Source: a virus. Taken from it: DNA of 33,324 nucleotides. The stretch spans positions 1 through 33,324 of IMG/VR virus record IMGVR_UViG_3300028837_002155; one strand, 5' to 3'. Both the position numbers and the translations under genes were made by a program. Below, in pieces: positions 6,599 to 14,204 of this stretch. Every line of letters starts with the position of its first letter. The stretch's first letter is position 1. The notes beneath the pieces are model-generated. The model was not told where the DNA came from, did not search any database, and saw nothing but the letters and a program-made list of their open reading frames with translations.

Positions 6599-7567
6599 TT
6601 AGTTGATAAGCGCTGCTGAGTCTTTAACAGTCGTATGTAGGGATGCTGCAACATCAGGCTCCGTTTCCACAAGACGGTTTGTGCTGCCTTTACCTGCCTC
6701 AACACTTGAAATTGGAATACGATAGAATTTATCAACTTTCTTACACTCATTTCTAATATCAAAAAACAACTCGGCAGTGTTAATCTCTCCATTTGTCCAA
6801 GCCATACATCGGGTTGCAAACCCAAATCCTGGTCCTTCTTTACCAATATGACGCATCATTTCTTGAACTTCATTTTTCGCACGACGCTTCTTTTTGAAAG
6901 GATTATCTTTGGGCTTACTGATGCTTACGCCCCTTTCACCACGAAGCATTGCATTCTTGATATTTCGGACAGCTTCGTACTGAAGTTCAGCAAGTTTCGC
7001 TGGATCGTTGGTCTTGCGTTTAAGACCATAAATTTGTTTAATCTGGGCGTTGTTGAGAATACCTGCGGCCGCTTCCTCCTGAATTACCTCAGGCAATTCA
7101 AGTAAATTATAGCGAACCTGTACCCAACTACGATTACGTCCTATGGCTTCGGCTGCCTTCTCTTGAACAAGCCCAAGATCCTTTAACTTTGAAAGAGCGT
7201 TTGCCTCCTCCATGATATTTAGCTCGCATCTTTGCAAGTTCTCAGTCAAGTTATAAACGCGAGCCTGAATCTCACTAAGGCCGTGCTTAATCATCGCAGG
7301 AATTACATCTCGCCCAAGTACTCTATATGCCATATGACGACGGTGACCAGCAACGATTCTGAACTCAAAAGGTTTGGGCAAACCACCATCTACATCTTCG
7401 GCTCCTTGAACGGATATTGGAAATTGAAGCCCATTTTTATCAATATCACCAGCAAGAGTAGCCACATCATAAGGAGCAATACGACCCCTACAATTGAAAT
7501 TATTGTCCGATAAGATCGTTGCCATGGGTATGAGTTTAACCTCATAATTACTCATAACGTCGGTCAT
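6599..7567 (-). CDS. ParB/Spo0J-like DNA-binding protein 1
   Basis: 322 aa. A ParB N-terminal domain covers about residues 8-115, with the conserved IVAGHRRHMAYR box (G74-H-R-R77; CTP- or nucleotide-binding motif in true ParB) and ENLQR at 110-113. A helix-turn-helix follows at about 134-158 (VQEKAAEAIGRNRSWVQVRY). The C-terminal 130 residues are unrecognised and include a KKKRRAK basic patch near 240. ParB-family proteins bind 16-bp palindromes and can spread on DNA, or act as nucleases or regulators in phages. It overlaps the upstream HNH gene by ATGA. A TGAG-N6-CTCA site lies at codons 8-12. Confidence 0.85.
   Translation of the reverse strand: MTDVMSNYEVKLIPMATILSDNNFNCRGRIAPYDVATLAGDIDKNGLQFPISVQGAEDVDGGLPKPFEFRIVAGHRRHMAYRVLGRDVIPAMIKHGLSEIQARVYNLTENLQRCELNIMEEANALSKLKDLGLVQEKAAEAIGRNRSWVQVRYNLLELPEVIQEEAAAGILNNAQIKQIYGLKRKTNDPAKLAELQYEAVRNIKNAMLRGERGVSISKPKDNPFKKKRRAKNEVQEMMRHIGKEGPGFGFATRCMAWTNGEINTAELFFDIRNECKKVDKFYRIPISSVEAGKGSTNRLVETEPDVAASLHTTVKDSAALIN
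7531..7544. promoter_or_regulatory. Palindromic site TGAG-TTTAAC-CTCA
   Basis: Exact match within the first codons of ParB-like protein 1, 23-36 bases after its start codon. Confidence 0.65.
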
Positions 7568-8085
7568 TGATATTTCTCCAAATAGGTTGCGGCTCGTCTT
7601 AGAGTTTCTGGGTTATCATAATAGTATCCTAACCCTGTGTTACAATTATGACATAAAAGGCCGCGTACTTTTCCCGTTTCATGGTCATGATCCACAGATA
7701 ATGAAACATTTTTAATACACTTATTACCGCAAATTTCACATTTTCCGTCCTGAAATTTGAGTTTGTACTCAATCCATTCCGGCGAAACATCATATTTGTA
7801 TATACAACTTACAGCATTGTTTTTAGCTCGAAGGCATACTTTGCATCTTGCACGTTTCCCATTCAATCCGGTTTCGTGAAGACTGAATTGATCCCAAGGC
7901 TTATAGATTAAACATTTTGTACAAGCTCGTCCTTTTTTATCAACTCTTAAAGAGGTTTTACTGCCACAAAAACATTTCTTACATTTGGGTTGCTTACCAT
8001 TTACTCCAGTCGGATGGTCATAAAATTCATTCCACAACTTAAACACACCACAAAAAGTACAATTTCGCCCCTTTTTAGTTATCAT
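7564..8085 (-). CDS. Endonuclease VII-like HNH protein
   Basis: 173 aa. Two N-terminal zinc-finger-like repeats share a GR.CT.C...K.W..F..H.TG.NGK....CK.C pattern (C9, C12, C35, C38 and C55, C58, C81, C84). The C-terminal recombination endonuclease VII core has CEIC at about 116-119, D132-H-D-H135, RGLLCHNCN at 141-149 and a GLGYYYDNPETL tail. T4 endonuclease VII resolves branched DNA; small phage versions with extra zinc fingers are usually mobile HNH endonucleases. All catalytic residues are intact. It overlaps both neighbours by ATGA, which suggests insertion into an existing gene junction. Confidence 0.9.
   Translation of the reverse strand: MITKKGRNCTFCGVFKLWNEFYDHPTGVNGKQPKCKKCFCGSKTSLRVDKKGRACTKCLIYKPWDQFSLHETGLNGKRARCKVCLRAKNNAVSCIYKYDVSPEWIEYKLKFQDGKCEICGNKCIKNVSLSVDHDHETGKVRGLLCHNCNTGLGYYYDNPETLRRAATYLEKYQ
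7758..7771. promoter_or_regulatory. Palindromic site TGAG-TTTGTA-CTCA
   Basis: Exact match, extended to TTGAG/CTCAA. It lies inside the endonuclease VII-like gene. Confidence 0.55.
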
Positions 8086-9377
8086 CCTTCAGGCCCAGCA
8101 AGTGTGACTTTATACTTCTTAGGACCATCCACCTCCTCTTCTCGCCTCAACTTGATAGGAAGACGCCAACTTATTCCTCTATTTTCACCGGATTTAACTC
8201 CGTGTAAAAGTTGCATTGGCTCATTATAACCAGAAAGACCTTCGAAAATATAAGGATCAGTTCCAATCCATGCGCCATTAATAATAGTCTCATTCTTGAG
8301 AATTGCTTGCGTCCCAAGAGCGTGAAAATGGCCAATACAATAATAATTAATCGTTCGTCCGTGAGCTGCATTAAGCGCCGTGAGTCGTTGAGTTTTGCGA
8401 GCAATCCCGTACCAAGGGATACCTGCCCAACCCTTAATTCCGTCTCCGTGCTCACAATGGAAATTATAACCTTCAATTTCCACAACTGCTGAAAACGCTT
8501 CTGGGATAATGAACTCAACGTGAGCTAGCTCAGCACAATAAGCCCTAGCTGTTTCGGCAATCAGATAATCCCATGAATCCCAAGCGTGATGATAATCCTT
8601 CTTTGCAACGTCCTTACGGCGACCATGATTCCCAGACAAATATAACACTTTAATTTGTGGAAACCAAGCACTTAATTCACGGATCATTTGACCATGAAGT
8701 TGTCCAATGGCCAAACAGTTTCTCATCATATTCCCGTAATGGGTATTGATGACATTTTGGCGAATCTCACCTGATGTGTGGTCACCATAAGCCAAAATAT
8801 ACAAAGTCTCAAAACTATACCCAGCCATCCTATTCTGAGTATAATCAAGAATTGTTTCAACCAAATTTTCGCCCCGAGCCAAAGCAATATTAAAATCGTG
8901 ACGCTCAAGATTCTGAACCATATGTGGATGAATCATAGCATCATGATGCCCATCGCTCATATGTAGGACACACGACTCTTTAACAGGGCCACGTTGCTGT
9001 CTTTTCCACATATGATACGGAGGAGCAAGCGGTTGTACCAATTCCTTCATTTGCTCGCCCAAAATGCGCAATGTCGCATCACCTTTCTGAGCGATCCGGA
9101 GCTGTTGTCGCAGCTTCCGATTTTCGTCAATAAGAATCACGTTCTTACCTTGAACCTTATTGAGATCACTGAGTTCAGTCTCAGTTGGTTCAGGTTTGGC
9201 CACCGATGCTTTCTTTTCTCTTTTTCGTTCTACGCCGGCATCATCAAGCCATCTCTGTAATGACCCACGTGAACAACCTAAATTACGCGCGGTTGCAGCT
9301 ATAGTTTCACCACACTTAACTGCTTCTACTGCTCCAGTAATTTGTTCAACAGTGTATAATTTTTCAAAGTCGGTCAT
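8082..9377 (-). CDS. HTH-metallophosphoesterase fusion (431 aa)
   Basis: Residues 10-50 form a helix-turn-helix of resolvase or small-terminase type (ETIAATARNLGCSRGSLQRW). A basic and helical linker follows (about 50-115), then a calcineurin-like phosphoesterase domain. Metal-site motifs are D142-G-H144, Y-G-D199-H, G249-N-H251-G, H-C-E-H-G-D-G and G-H-F-H. The family hydrolyses phosphodiesters or phosphomonoesters; phage members next to replication genes are proposed DNA exonucleases or phosphatases. ATG 9377 is chosen over the in-frame TTG at 9392 because GAGG lies nine bases upstream. That GAGG is part of the palindrome at 9377-9392. Confidence 0.85.
   Translation of the reverse strand: MTDFEKLYTVEQITGAVEAVKCGETIAATARNLGCSRGSLQRWLDDAGVERKREKKASVAKPEPTETELSDLNKVQGKNVILIDENRKLRQQLRIAQKGDATLRILGEQMKELVQPLAPPYHMWKRQQRGPVKESCVLHMSDGHHDAMIHPHMVQNLERHDFNIALARGENLVETILDYTQNRMAGYSFETLYILAYGDHTSGEIRQNVINTHYGNMMRNCLAIGQLHGQMIRELSAWFPQIKVLYLSGNHGRRKDVAKKDYHHAWDSWDYLIAETARAYCAELAHVEFIIPEAFSAVVEIEGYNFHCEHGDGIKGWAGIPWYGIARKTQRLTALNAAHGRTINYYCIGHFHALGTQAILKNETIINGAWIGTDPYIFEGLSGYNEPMQLLHGVKSGENRGISWRLPIKLRREEEVDGPKKYKVTLAGPEG
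9170..9183. promoter_or_regulatory. Palindromic site TGAG-TTCAGT-CTCA
   Basis: Exact match inside the phosphoesterase gene. It has the same 14 bases as the site at 1491. Confidence 0.6.
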
Positions 9378-9391
9378 TGAGTTTATCCTCA
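9378..9391. promoter_or_regulatory. Palindromic site over the phosphoesterase RBS and start
   Basis: On the minus strand TTGAGGATAAACTCAATG: one half-site contains the GAGG Shine-Dalgarno sequence and the other abuts the ATG. The inverted repeat is TTGAG-N6-CTCAA. Confidence 0.7.
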
Positions 9392-9402
9392 AAAAGTTTC
9401 AG

Positions 9403-11499
9403 TTATGACAATACATCTAAAATTTCAGCCATAGAAACGTCAACACCTAACGTCAAATCTTGTCTGGCAATTTTCTCATTCAATTTAGCCAGAACCAGAT
9501 AATCCGTAGGGAGATGCAATGCATCAAAGATAGTAGCACCCCTATTAACATTCATACTTGGCCTATGGATGCGGTCGACGCTTTGGATACGATCCTGAGC
9601 ATTATGAGTATTAGACCAATAGAAACTGCTAGGCGAAGCTGTAAGAGTAAGCCCCATTCCGGCCGCGCCGGGTTGTCCGATAAAGCCAACTCTCGGGTAA
9701 TCGAGTTTTGCGTCTTGAAATAGGTCCAATGGGTCGATATTTGGGACGGAAGAATGGATTCCACGTCCATCCCACCGAATATATTGCCATCCCATATCCT
9801 CGAAAATACGCACGCAACGATCAACAGATCCGGTAAAGCCAGCATAAGTGACAAGACGCCCTACTTCTACATGTTGATCAATTTTTTCACGTAAGGCATC
9901 CTCTTTCGGGCATACCAACTCTTTTACTGTTCGTGTGAATACATCAATTTCGCCTTTACCTTCGCATTTAATACAGGGCATCATAAGGTGATCAAAATGT
10001 ATTTCTCTCCAAATTACCTCCGCATTTTGTTCACGTTCAGAACTGTATTGTGGACCTTTGAGCTCAGGATCATCATTATCAATGGAATCAAGTGGTGGAA
10101 GATTGAATTCAAATTCAGGCTTCACAACCCAATCCAATGCTTCTTTTTTACCTCTACAAATTGGACAAAGTTCTGTGCCTAACTTCTCCTTCTTATACAA
10201 AAAGCCATCAGATAATGTTCTTAAGCGAGTCAAGGCTTCCACTGCACTGGGCGCATTTCGGGCCATTGTCCTCGCTATTTGTAGAAGCTTTTTGCTGGGC
10301 TCAAGCTCGATGGTTTCAAATCGCTTCTCTGGCAAATCGAGACAATCACTTTTGAGTTGCACCAAGACGAGACCGTCCATTCGTCTGTGTAGCTTTTTGA
10401 CTTCATTGATTGCGAGTTCAAACTCATGAGTTTCCTTGACGTCTAATATTTCTGGGTCAAGGTGATCCACATGTTCTTCAACTTCACCACAAATCGTACA
10501 AGCGCCGTCGCCTTCAAACTCATGATAATTTCCAGTGATCCCATGATTGGGATGATTTTTGACTTTACCACACGTGTCACAAATATCATCGCGGTCTCTC
10601 CACGTCTCAATATGTTTATGCGGTCCACCGCCGAAGTCTCGGTCAACAAGGACAGCTAAACGACGTTTCAATTTACCAATATCACCCTCAATCAGGTAAC
10701 CAGGACATGCAATATGACATTGCGCCCACCAATCAAGCGGAGATAAAGGAGCCGGAGACCCAGACATAAGGATAATCCAACAATCATCGCCCCAGTATTC
10801 GCGCATAGCATTAGCCATAATGACCGCAGCCATGGTTCGTTGAGACGTTGGAGTCTTTACGCAAGATGATTCGTCTAGTGTTAACCACTGAGGAGGCTTG
10901 AAATCAAAACCTTCAAGCTGTTTAACCCGCTTCACGAGACCGTTATAAGTCATCATGGTTGGACGAATTAAACATTCCCATTTTCTGAGTTCGCGCTCAA
11001 CAGCTTTGATGCCAGATCGTGGAGCCACGTACCATGCACTTTGTGGCTTTGCGATCTCACGAGCTTGAATTTCAGTCAATGTCTTGCCGACTCCCATCTC
11101 CCCTGAGAGTATACAACAACGACGAGTCAGTAAGAAAGATACCCCGTTACGTTGATGATCCATCAACTCGGGGCGTAGATGTTCGTAGACGGGCAGCGGG
11201 GATTTGTATGCTGCGTAGGGCTTGTCGCCCTGGAGATATCGAAGTTGAAATGCATTGTGTTGATCATCAACTACACTCCAAATTTTATCTGTTCCAAAAG
11301 TCTTACTAACCCAATCTCTCATGTTAGGGAGCTGATACGCGTGATACGCGTGGCCACTCATGAGTTTGATTTCGGCATTAAGTTTCTTGTTGAATTCGGC
11401 GACGAAGAAAATTCGGCCTTTTGTGTAAACAAGCTTTGCAGGGTACTTCTTTCGATTTTTCTTCGGGCCTAAAATGAGTTTGGTGTCAACGGTTTTCAT
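9403..11499 (-). CDS. SNF2-family DNA helicase/translocase
   Basis: 698 aa. Superfamily 2 motifs: Q-like DHQRNGVSFL (114-123), Walker A GEMGVGKT (133-140), Walker B-position DESS (209-212), motif III SGSPAP (246-251), and C-terminal QPGAAGMGLTL with QDRIQSVDRIHRPS (arginine-finger region). Two Cys/His inserts could bind zinc: C307/C310 with C334/C337, and a later CPIC with CIKC. Phage SNF2 helicases remodel DNA or replication intermediates. The start ATG 11499 has only a weak Shine-Dalgarno sequence and is fused to the end of a decayed HNH gene, so its original leader may have been replaced. Confidence 0.9.
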   Translation of the reverse strand: MKTVDTKLILGPKKNRKKYPAKLVYTKGRIFFVAEFNKKLNAEIKLMSGHAYHAYQLPNMRDWVSKTFGTDKIWSVVDDQHNAFQLRYLQGDKPYAAYKSPLPVYEHLRPELMDHQRNGVSFLLTRRCCILSGEMGVGKTLTEIQAREIAKPQSAWYVAPRSGIKAVERELRKWECLIRPTMMTYNGLVKRVKQLEGFDFKPPQWLTLDESSCVKTPTSQRTMAAVIMANAMREYWGDDCWIILMSGSPAPLSPLDWWAQCHIACPGYLIEGDIGKLKRRLAVLVDRDFGGGPHKHIETWRDRDDICDTCGKVKNHPNHGITGNYHEFEGDGACTICGEVEEHVDHLDPEILDVKETHEFELAINEVKKLHRRMDGLVLVQLKSDCLDLPEKRFETIELEPSKKLLQIARTMARNAPSAVEALTRLRTLSDGFLYKKEKLGTELCPICRGKKEALDWVVKPEFEFNLPPLDSIDNDDPELKGPQYSSEREQNAEVIWREIHFDHLMMPCIKCEGKGEIDVFTRTVKELVCPKEDALREKIDQHVEVGRLVTYAGFTGSVDRCVRIFEDMGWQYIRWDGRGIHSSVPNIDPLDLFQDAKLDYPRVGFIGQPGAAGMGLTLTASPSSFYWSNTHNAQDRIQSVDRIHRPSMNVNRGATIFDALHLPTDYLVLAKLNEKIARQDLTLGVDVSMAEILDVLS
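10986..10999. promoter_or_regulatory. Palindromic site TGAG-TTCGCG-CTCA
   Basis: Exact match inside the helicase gene. The centre is unusually GC-rich. A CGAG variant with centre TTCAAA lies at 10413-10426. Confidence 0.5.
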
Positions 11500-11506
11500 T
11501 TAAGTA

Positions 11507-11637
11507 CCGATGTGCTTTGAGTACGAAATCAGAATTATCCTTAAAAGCGCCTAACCCTCGGTTACAAACTCATACACAATATGCCTCTAATTTTCTGTGT
11601 TTTGTGACAATGATCTATTGTAGCTGAATTAGCTTTT
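11507..11637 (-). pseudogene. Remnant of endonuclease VII-like HNH gene
   Basis: On the minus strand one frame reads KANSATIDHCHKTQKIRGIL, then CMSL and a stop. The +1 frame continues CNRGLGAFKDNSDFVLKAHR up to the helicase start. This is the C-terminal half of an endonuclease VII domain (compare DHDHETGKVRGLLCHNCNTG in the intact gene) with a frameshift at the CxxC region. The N-terminal zinc fingers and start are missing, and a stop lies just before the remnant. It is no longer functional and fills the gap between the 177-aa gene and the helicase. Confidence 0.8.
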
Positions 11638-11642
11638 CAACG

Positions 11643-12176
11643 TTATGGGCTATACTCCAAACAATATGTATCATCATGCAAATCCTTTGCTCGATACTCG
11701 AACCAAATATCATTAAGACCCAGCTGATCAAAAGCCCGTTTAATGGTATTAAACAAGAGACGCAAACGTTTTGGTACATCAGGATTACAGCATATAATTA
11801 CAGCATCTCTCCAATCTGCTAACGTTCCAGACAGAATGGCGACTCGTCCTTCGTCTTCAGCAGCAGGAGCGGATAATACATCCAGGCTCGTGGTCTCGGC
11901 AAAGAATAAAATGGTCGTAGTAGAACTAACAACCATAAATGACAATGAAAAATGCCGAAGCCACGGGCCGGGACGCCTCAGATTGCTCTGTACGTCACTG
12001 GTCCGGCCGAGTTTAAACTCAGCAAGACTGGCCAGATATTTTGAAATAGATGATAACTGCGCGGGGCAATTATCCACACCAGTTGCAGGGCTGCGACCAA
12101 GTAATCTCTTGGATACAGATAAATAATTAGTCCAATCGACTTGACTCAATGTGATAGGGATTACTTGATCGGCCAT
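11643..12176 (-). CDS. Hypothetical protein (177 aa)
   Basis: Not recognised. The N-terminal part is helical and polar (SQVDWTNYLSVSKRLLGRSP). A central beta-rich segment (FSLSFMVVSSTTTILFFAE) is hydrophobic, and the C-terminal part (RDAVIICCNPDVPKRLRLLF) suggests a compact alpha/beta fold. It starts four bases after the stop of the upstream gene. It sits between replication genes and is presumably co-transcribed with them. A CGAG-TTTAAA-CTCA variant palindrome lies at 12008-12021. Confidence 0.7.
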   Translation of the reverse strand: MADQVIPITLSQVDWTNYLSVSKRLLGRSPATGVDNCPAQLSSISKYLASLAEFKLGRTSDVQSNLRRPGPWLRHFSLSFMVVSSTTTILFFAETTSLDVLSAPAAEDEGRVAILSGTLADWRDAVIICCNPDVPKRLRLLFNTIKRAFDQLGLNDIWFEYRAKDLHDDTYCLEYSP

Positions 12177-12180
12177 GATA

Positions 12181-12858
12181 CTACCGCTCTACTTCTTCTT
12201 GCTCGCCCTCTTTCACGTCTTCGCCAGCAGCCTTAGGCTTTGGCGGGTTTTTGAACCTTAAGACTTGCTCATCAGCTTCTTCCTTCGTTGGAAGAGGGGA
12301 CGGCGGAGTCGAACAAGGGGTGATAACGGGACCATGCCACTTGTATTTTCCATTGTCAATTAATTCAGCACGTAAATGACATGCATTGCCACCAATGAAT
12401 GGATTGAATTTACGGGCCGCACGTTTAAGCGTCGGAGATCCGCAGAAGAAAGTGGCAAAAGTCTTCTCGCAAGAAACCCAGAGAAGAACCTCAGGACCAG
12501 CCATGCAATCCTTTACCTTATCAGCTTGCAATGACTGAATACGAGCATACTCGGGGTCCTTCTTGTCATAGATGATCATGACGTTACCACTGGCATCCTT
12601 CTGAAAGGCGCGAGCACGAGCAGTAAAGACAATGACATCAAGCTCCTTGCCAAGGTCAACAATTTCGCCATCCCGGACAAGCCCATAATGACCGCCTGAG
12701 ATTTTACCCTCAGCAGCAGCGTCACTCTTCAGTGTAAAGAGTTGCAAATAAGGTAGAAATCCGCTACCAGCAGATAATTCAATAAGCAAATCTTGATCAG
12801 CGGCGATGAGATCACCACCAAGAGATTCAACAGGAACAAGTGATTTGTCGTCAGGCAT
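12181..12858 (-). CDS. Hypothetical replication-region protein with acidic tail
   Basis: 225 aa from ATG 12858 (MPDDKSLVPVESLGGDLIAA). GAGG five bases upstream fixes the start, so the hydrophobic extension to 12912 is rejected as leader. The core contains GGHYGLVRDGEIVDLGKELD, FTARARAFQKD and VLLWVSCEKTFATFF. The C-terminus is Pro/Lys-rich and then acidic (EDVKEGEQEEVER). Position in the replication cluster and an acidic tail are features of phage single-strand-binding proteins, but no OB-fold motif can be shown by eye, so this is only a possibility. Confidence 0.7.
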   Translation of the reverse strand: MPDDKSLVPVESLGGDLIAADQDLLIELSAGSGFLPYLQLFTLKSDAAAEGKISGGHYGLVRDGEIVDLGKELDVIVFTARARAFQKDASGNVMIIYDKKDPEYARIQSLQADKVKDCMAGPEVLLWVSCEKTFATFFCGSPTLKRAARKFNPFIGGNACHLRAELIDNGKYKWHGPVITPCSTPPSPLPTKEEADEQVLRFKNPPKPKAAGEDVKEGEQEEVER

Positions 12859-12926
12859 TAAAACCTCAAAAAAGAGTGTGAAAATGATAATTAAGAACTT
12901 AACACAAAACACTCCCTAAAACCGGT

Positions 12927-12973
12927 AAAAATAACAACAGCCTACCGTAGCATCTTGCTACAATAAACTGTTG
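12927..12973 (-). terminator. Possible intrinsic terminator with nested hairpin
   Basis: An outer stem pairs 12935-12940 with 12968-12973 (CAACAG/CTGTTG). Inside, GTAGCA-TCT-TGCTAC forms a 6-bp hairpin (12947-12961). On the minus strand the outer stem is followed by TTATTTTTA. It lies between ParB-like protein 2 and the 225-aa gene, so it could separate or attenuate their expression. The rest of the 12859-13068 gap holds a GATTG/CAATC hairpin at about 13031-13046 and no gene. Confidence 0.5.
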
Positions 12974-13057
12974 CTCGGGAGCACAATACAAAAGCGAGTG
13001 GCAGTGGAGCAAATCAAGTAGGCACTACCGGATTGCTTGATCAATCTTTTACTCGCT

Positions 13058-13071
13058 TGAGTTCAAACTCA
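13058..13071. promoter_or_regulatory. Perfect 16-bp palindrome at the ParB-2 stop
   Basis: TTGAGTTCAAACTCAA at 13057-13072 has perfect 7-bp arms around CA. It overlaps the stop codon of ParB-like protein 2. It is the best consensus copy. Confidence 0.7.
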
Positions 13072-14034
13072 AACTACCAAAATAGCGGCCTCTTCCTGCG
13101 CCTTCGCGGCATTTGCCGCAGCTTCTTCAGCCTTCTTCGTGGCGCGAGCGGCAGCGCGCTTCTTCTTCTCGTCATCGAGACGAGTCTGCTTCTCTTCCCA
13201 TGCCGCCCTTTGAACTTCAACACTCGTCGGGTCAATGTTAAGGACCCACTGCAAAGTGAGGTAAGCAGCTTCTCCCGCCGAATTACAATCAGCTACAATC
13301 GCGGACAAAACAACCCGCGATTTGAGTTCCTCTTCCAATTCGGGCTTCTTTCGAACCTTGACATTGGGAGTAAACTCAGGCTTGCCAGCTTCCTTACCGG
13401 CCTTTTCAGCATCCTTGATTTCCTTCACACGATTTTGGACCAACGGACCAAACTCAGTCGTTGCCATCGTCATTGCGCTGTCGATATAATTGAGCTGCTC
13501 GTCGTGAGGCAACTTGGCGAGAATAACAGCGTTACTTACACTGATATCGCCATTATCGACAATATCTTGAACGACCTTGTTTAGCTTCAGGAGGCCGAAT
13601 CGCTGATTCAACCATGCCGGCGAACGATGGACCTTGTTGGCCAAATCAGTCATCGTCCAGGTCGGATTAGAAGAAATGACACGCTGCAAACCCTTCGTGT
13701 ACTGCACCGGCTTTGTTTCAATACGCATACAATTGCCGATGATCTGAGCCAAAAGGGCCTCAGTCTCATCAAAATTCTTGAGGTTAACCTCAATTGTTTC
13801 GTGTCCAACTTCGCTACAAGCTGTGTAACGATGAAGACCTTCAACAATCTCATAATAAGTCACTTTCTCACCTTCAACTTCTTCGATGCGCTCACGCACA
13901 CAAATCGGATTCAACAAACCAATCGTTGGATCGCCGATTGAATCGCGAAGATTGATATACTTCTCGCTTTCACGATCGACGGAACGGAGGGCGACCGGAT
14001 TCGGTCGAATGTCAGAAATGGCCACATTGGGCAT
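13069..14034 (-). CDS. ParB-like DNA-binding protein 2
   Basis: 321 aa. A ParB N-terminal domain covers residues 1-115, with YEIVEGLHRYTACSEVG at 61-77 (EGLHRY in place of G-E-R-R) and NCMRIETKPVQY at 101-112. A helix-turn-helix spans about 126-150 (WTMTDLANKVHRSPAWLNQR). The C-terminal 65 residues are a Lys/Ala/Glu-rich coiled coil. AGGAGAG lies six bases before ATG 14034. It is the first gene of the leftward transcript from the divergent control region, with palindromic sites at 14060 and 14099 in its leader, one inside (13779) and one at its stop. Autoregulation or partition is a plausible role but is inferred. Confidence 0.85.
   Translation of the reverse strand: MPNVAISDIRPNPVALRSVDRESEKYINLRDSIGDPTIGLLNPICVRERIEEVEGEKVTYYEIVEGLHRYTACSEVGHETIEVNLKNFDETEALLAQIIGNCMRIETKPVQYTKGLQRVISSNPTWTMTDLANKVHRSPAWLNQRFGLLKLNKVVQDIVDNGDISVSNAVILAKLPHDEQLNYIDSAMTMATTEFGPLVQNRVKEIKDAEKAGKEAGKPEFTPNVKVRKKPELEEELKSRVVLSAIVADCNSAGEAAYLTLQWVLNIDPTSVEVQRAAWEEKQTRLDDEKKKRAAARATKKAEEAAANAAKAQEEAAILVV
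13779..13792. promoter_or_regulatory. Perfect palindrome TTGAGGTTAACCTCAA
   Basis: A 16-bp perfect palindrome (13778-13793) inside ParB-like gene 2. Confidence 0.65.
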
Positions 14035-14059
14035 ACGTTACTCTCCTAATTAATGTGAT

Positions 14060-14073
14060 TGAGACGAAACTCA
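14060..14073. promoter_or_regulatory. Palindromic site in the ParB-2 leader
   Basis: TGAG-ACGAAA-CTCA, 26 bases upstream of the ParB-2 start and just upstream of its Shine-Dalgarno sequence. Confidence 0.7.
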
Positions 14074-14098
14074 TACTGAGACATTCTAAGATTGAATC

Positions 14099-14112
14099 TG
14101 AGTTTGAACTCA
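14099..14112. promoter_or_regulatory. Palindromic site in the ParB-2 leader
   Basis: TGAG-TTTGAA-CTCA with perfect 6-bp arms. It lies between the leftward promoter and ParB-2. Overlapping half-sites follow at 14126-14142. Confidence 0.7.
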
Positions 14113-14170
14113 CTGATACCGGTTTTTTGAACTCAACTCAAATTCGCGTCCTGTACCTAGAATATATCTC

Positions 14171-14204
14171 ATCTTATACTAGCCCGCAAATCGACAATTG
14201 TTGC
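14171..14204 (-). promoter_or_regulatory. Leftward phage promoter (bipartite)
   Basis: Minus strand GCAACAAT (14204-14197), 13 bases, GCTAGTATA (14183-14175), then AGAT. The identical elements at identical spacing occur on the plus strand at 14469-14498. With TAGTAT as the -10 box, GCAACA lies 17 bases upstream in the -35 position. It drives ParB-like gene 2, about 140 bases downstream. Confidence 0.7.

Noticed and set aside
8521-8532. Perfect 12-bp palindrome TGAGCTAGCTCA
   Set aside because: It has the same half-sites but a 4-base spacer. It lies inside the phosphoesterase coding sequence, with no further copies of this spacing, so it is taken as chance.
11336-11360. Tandem GATACGCGT repeat
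   Set aside because: It encodes the HAYHAY stretch of the helicase, only two copies. No sign of a site or variable repeat.
12859-12912. Signal-peptide-like N-terminal extension of the 12181-12858 protein
   Set aside because: GAGG placed five bases before ATG 12858 fixes the start. The extension is translated leader only.
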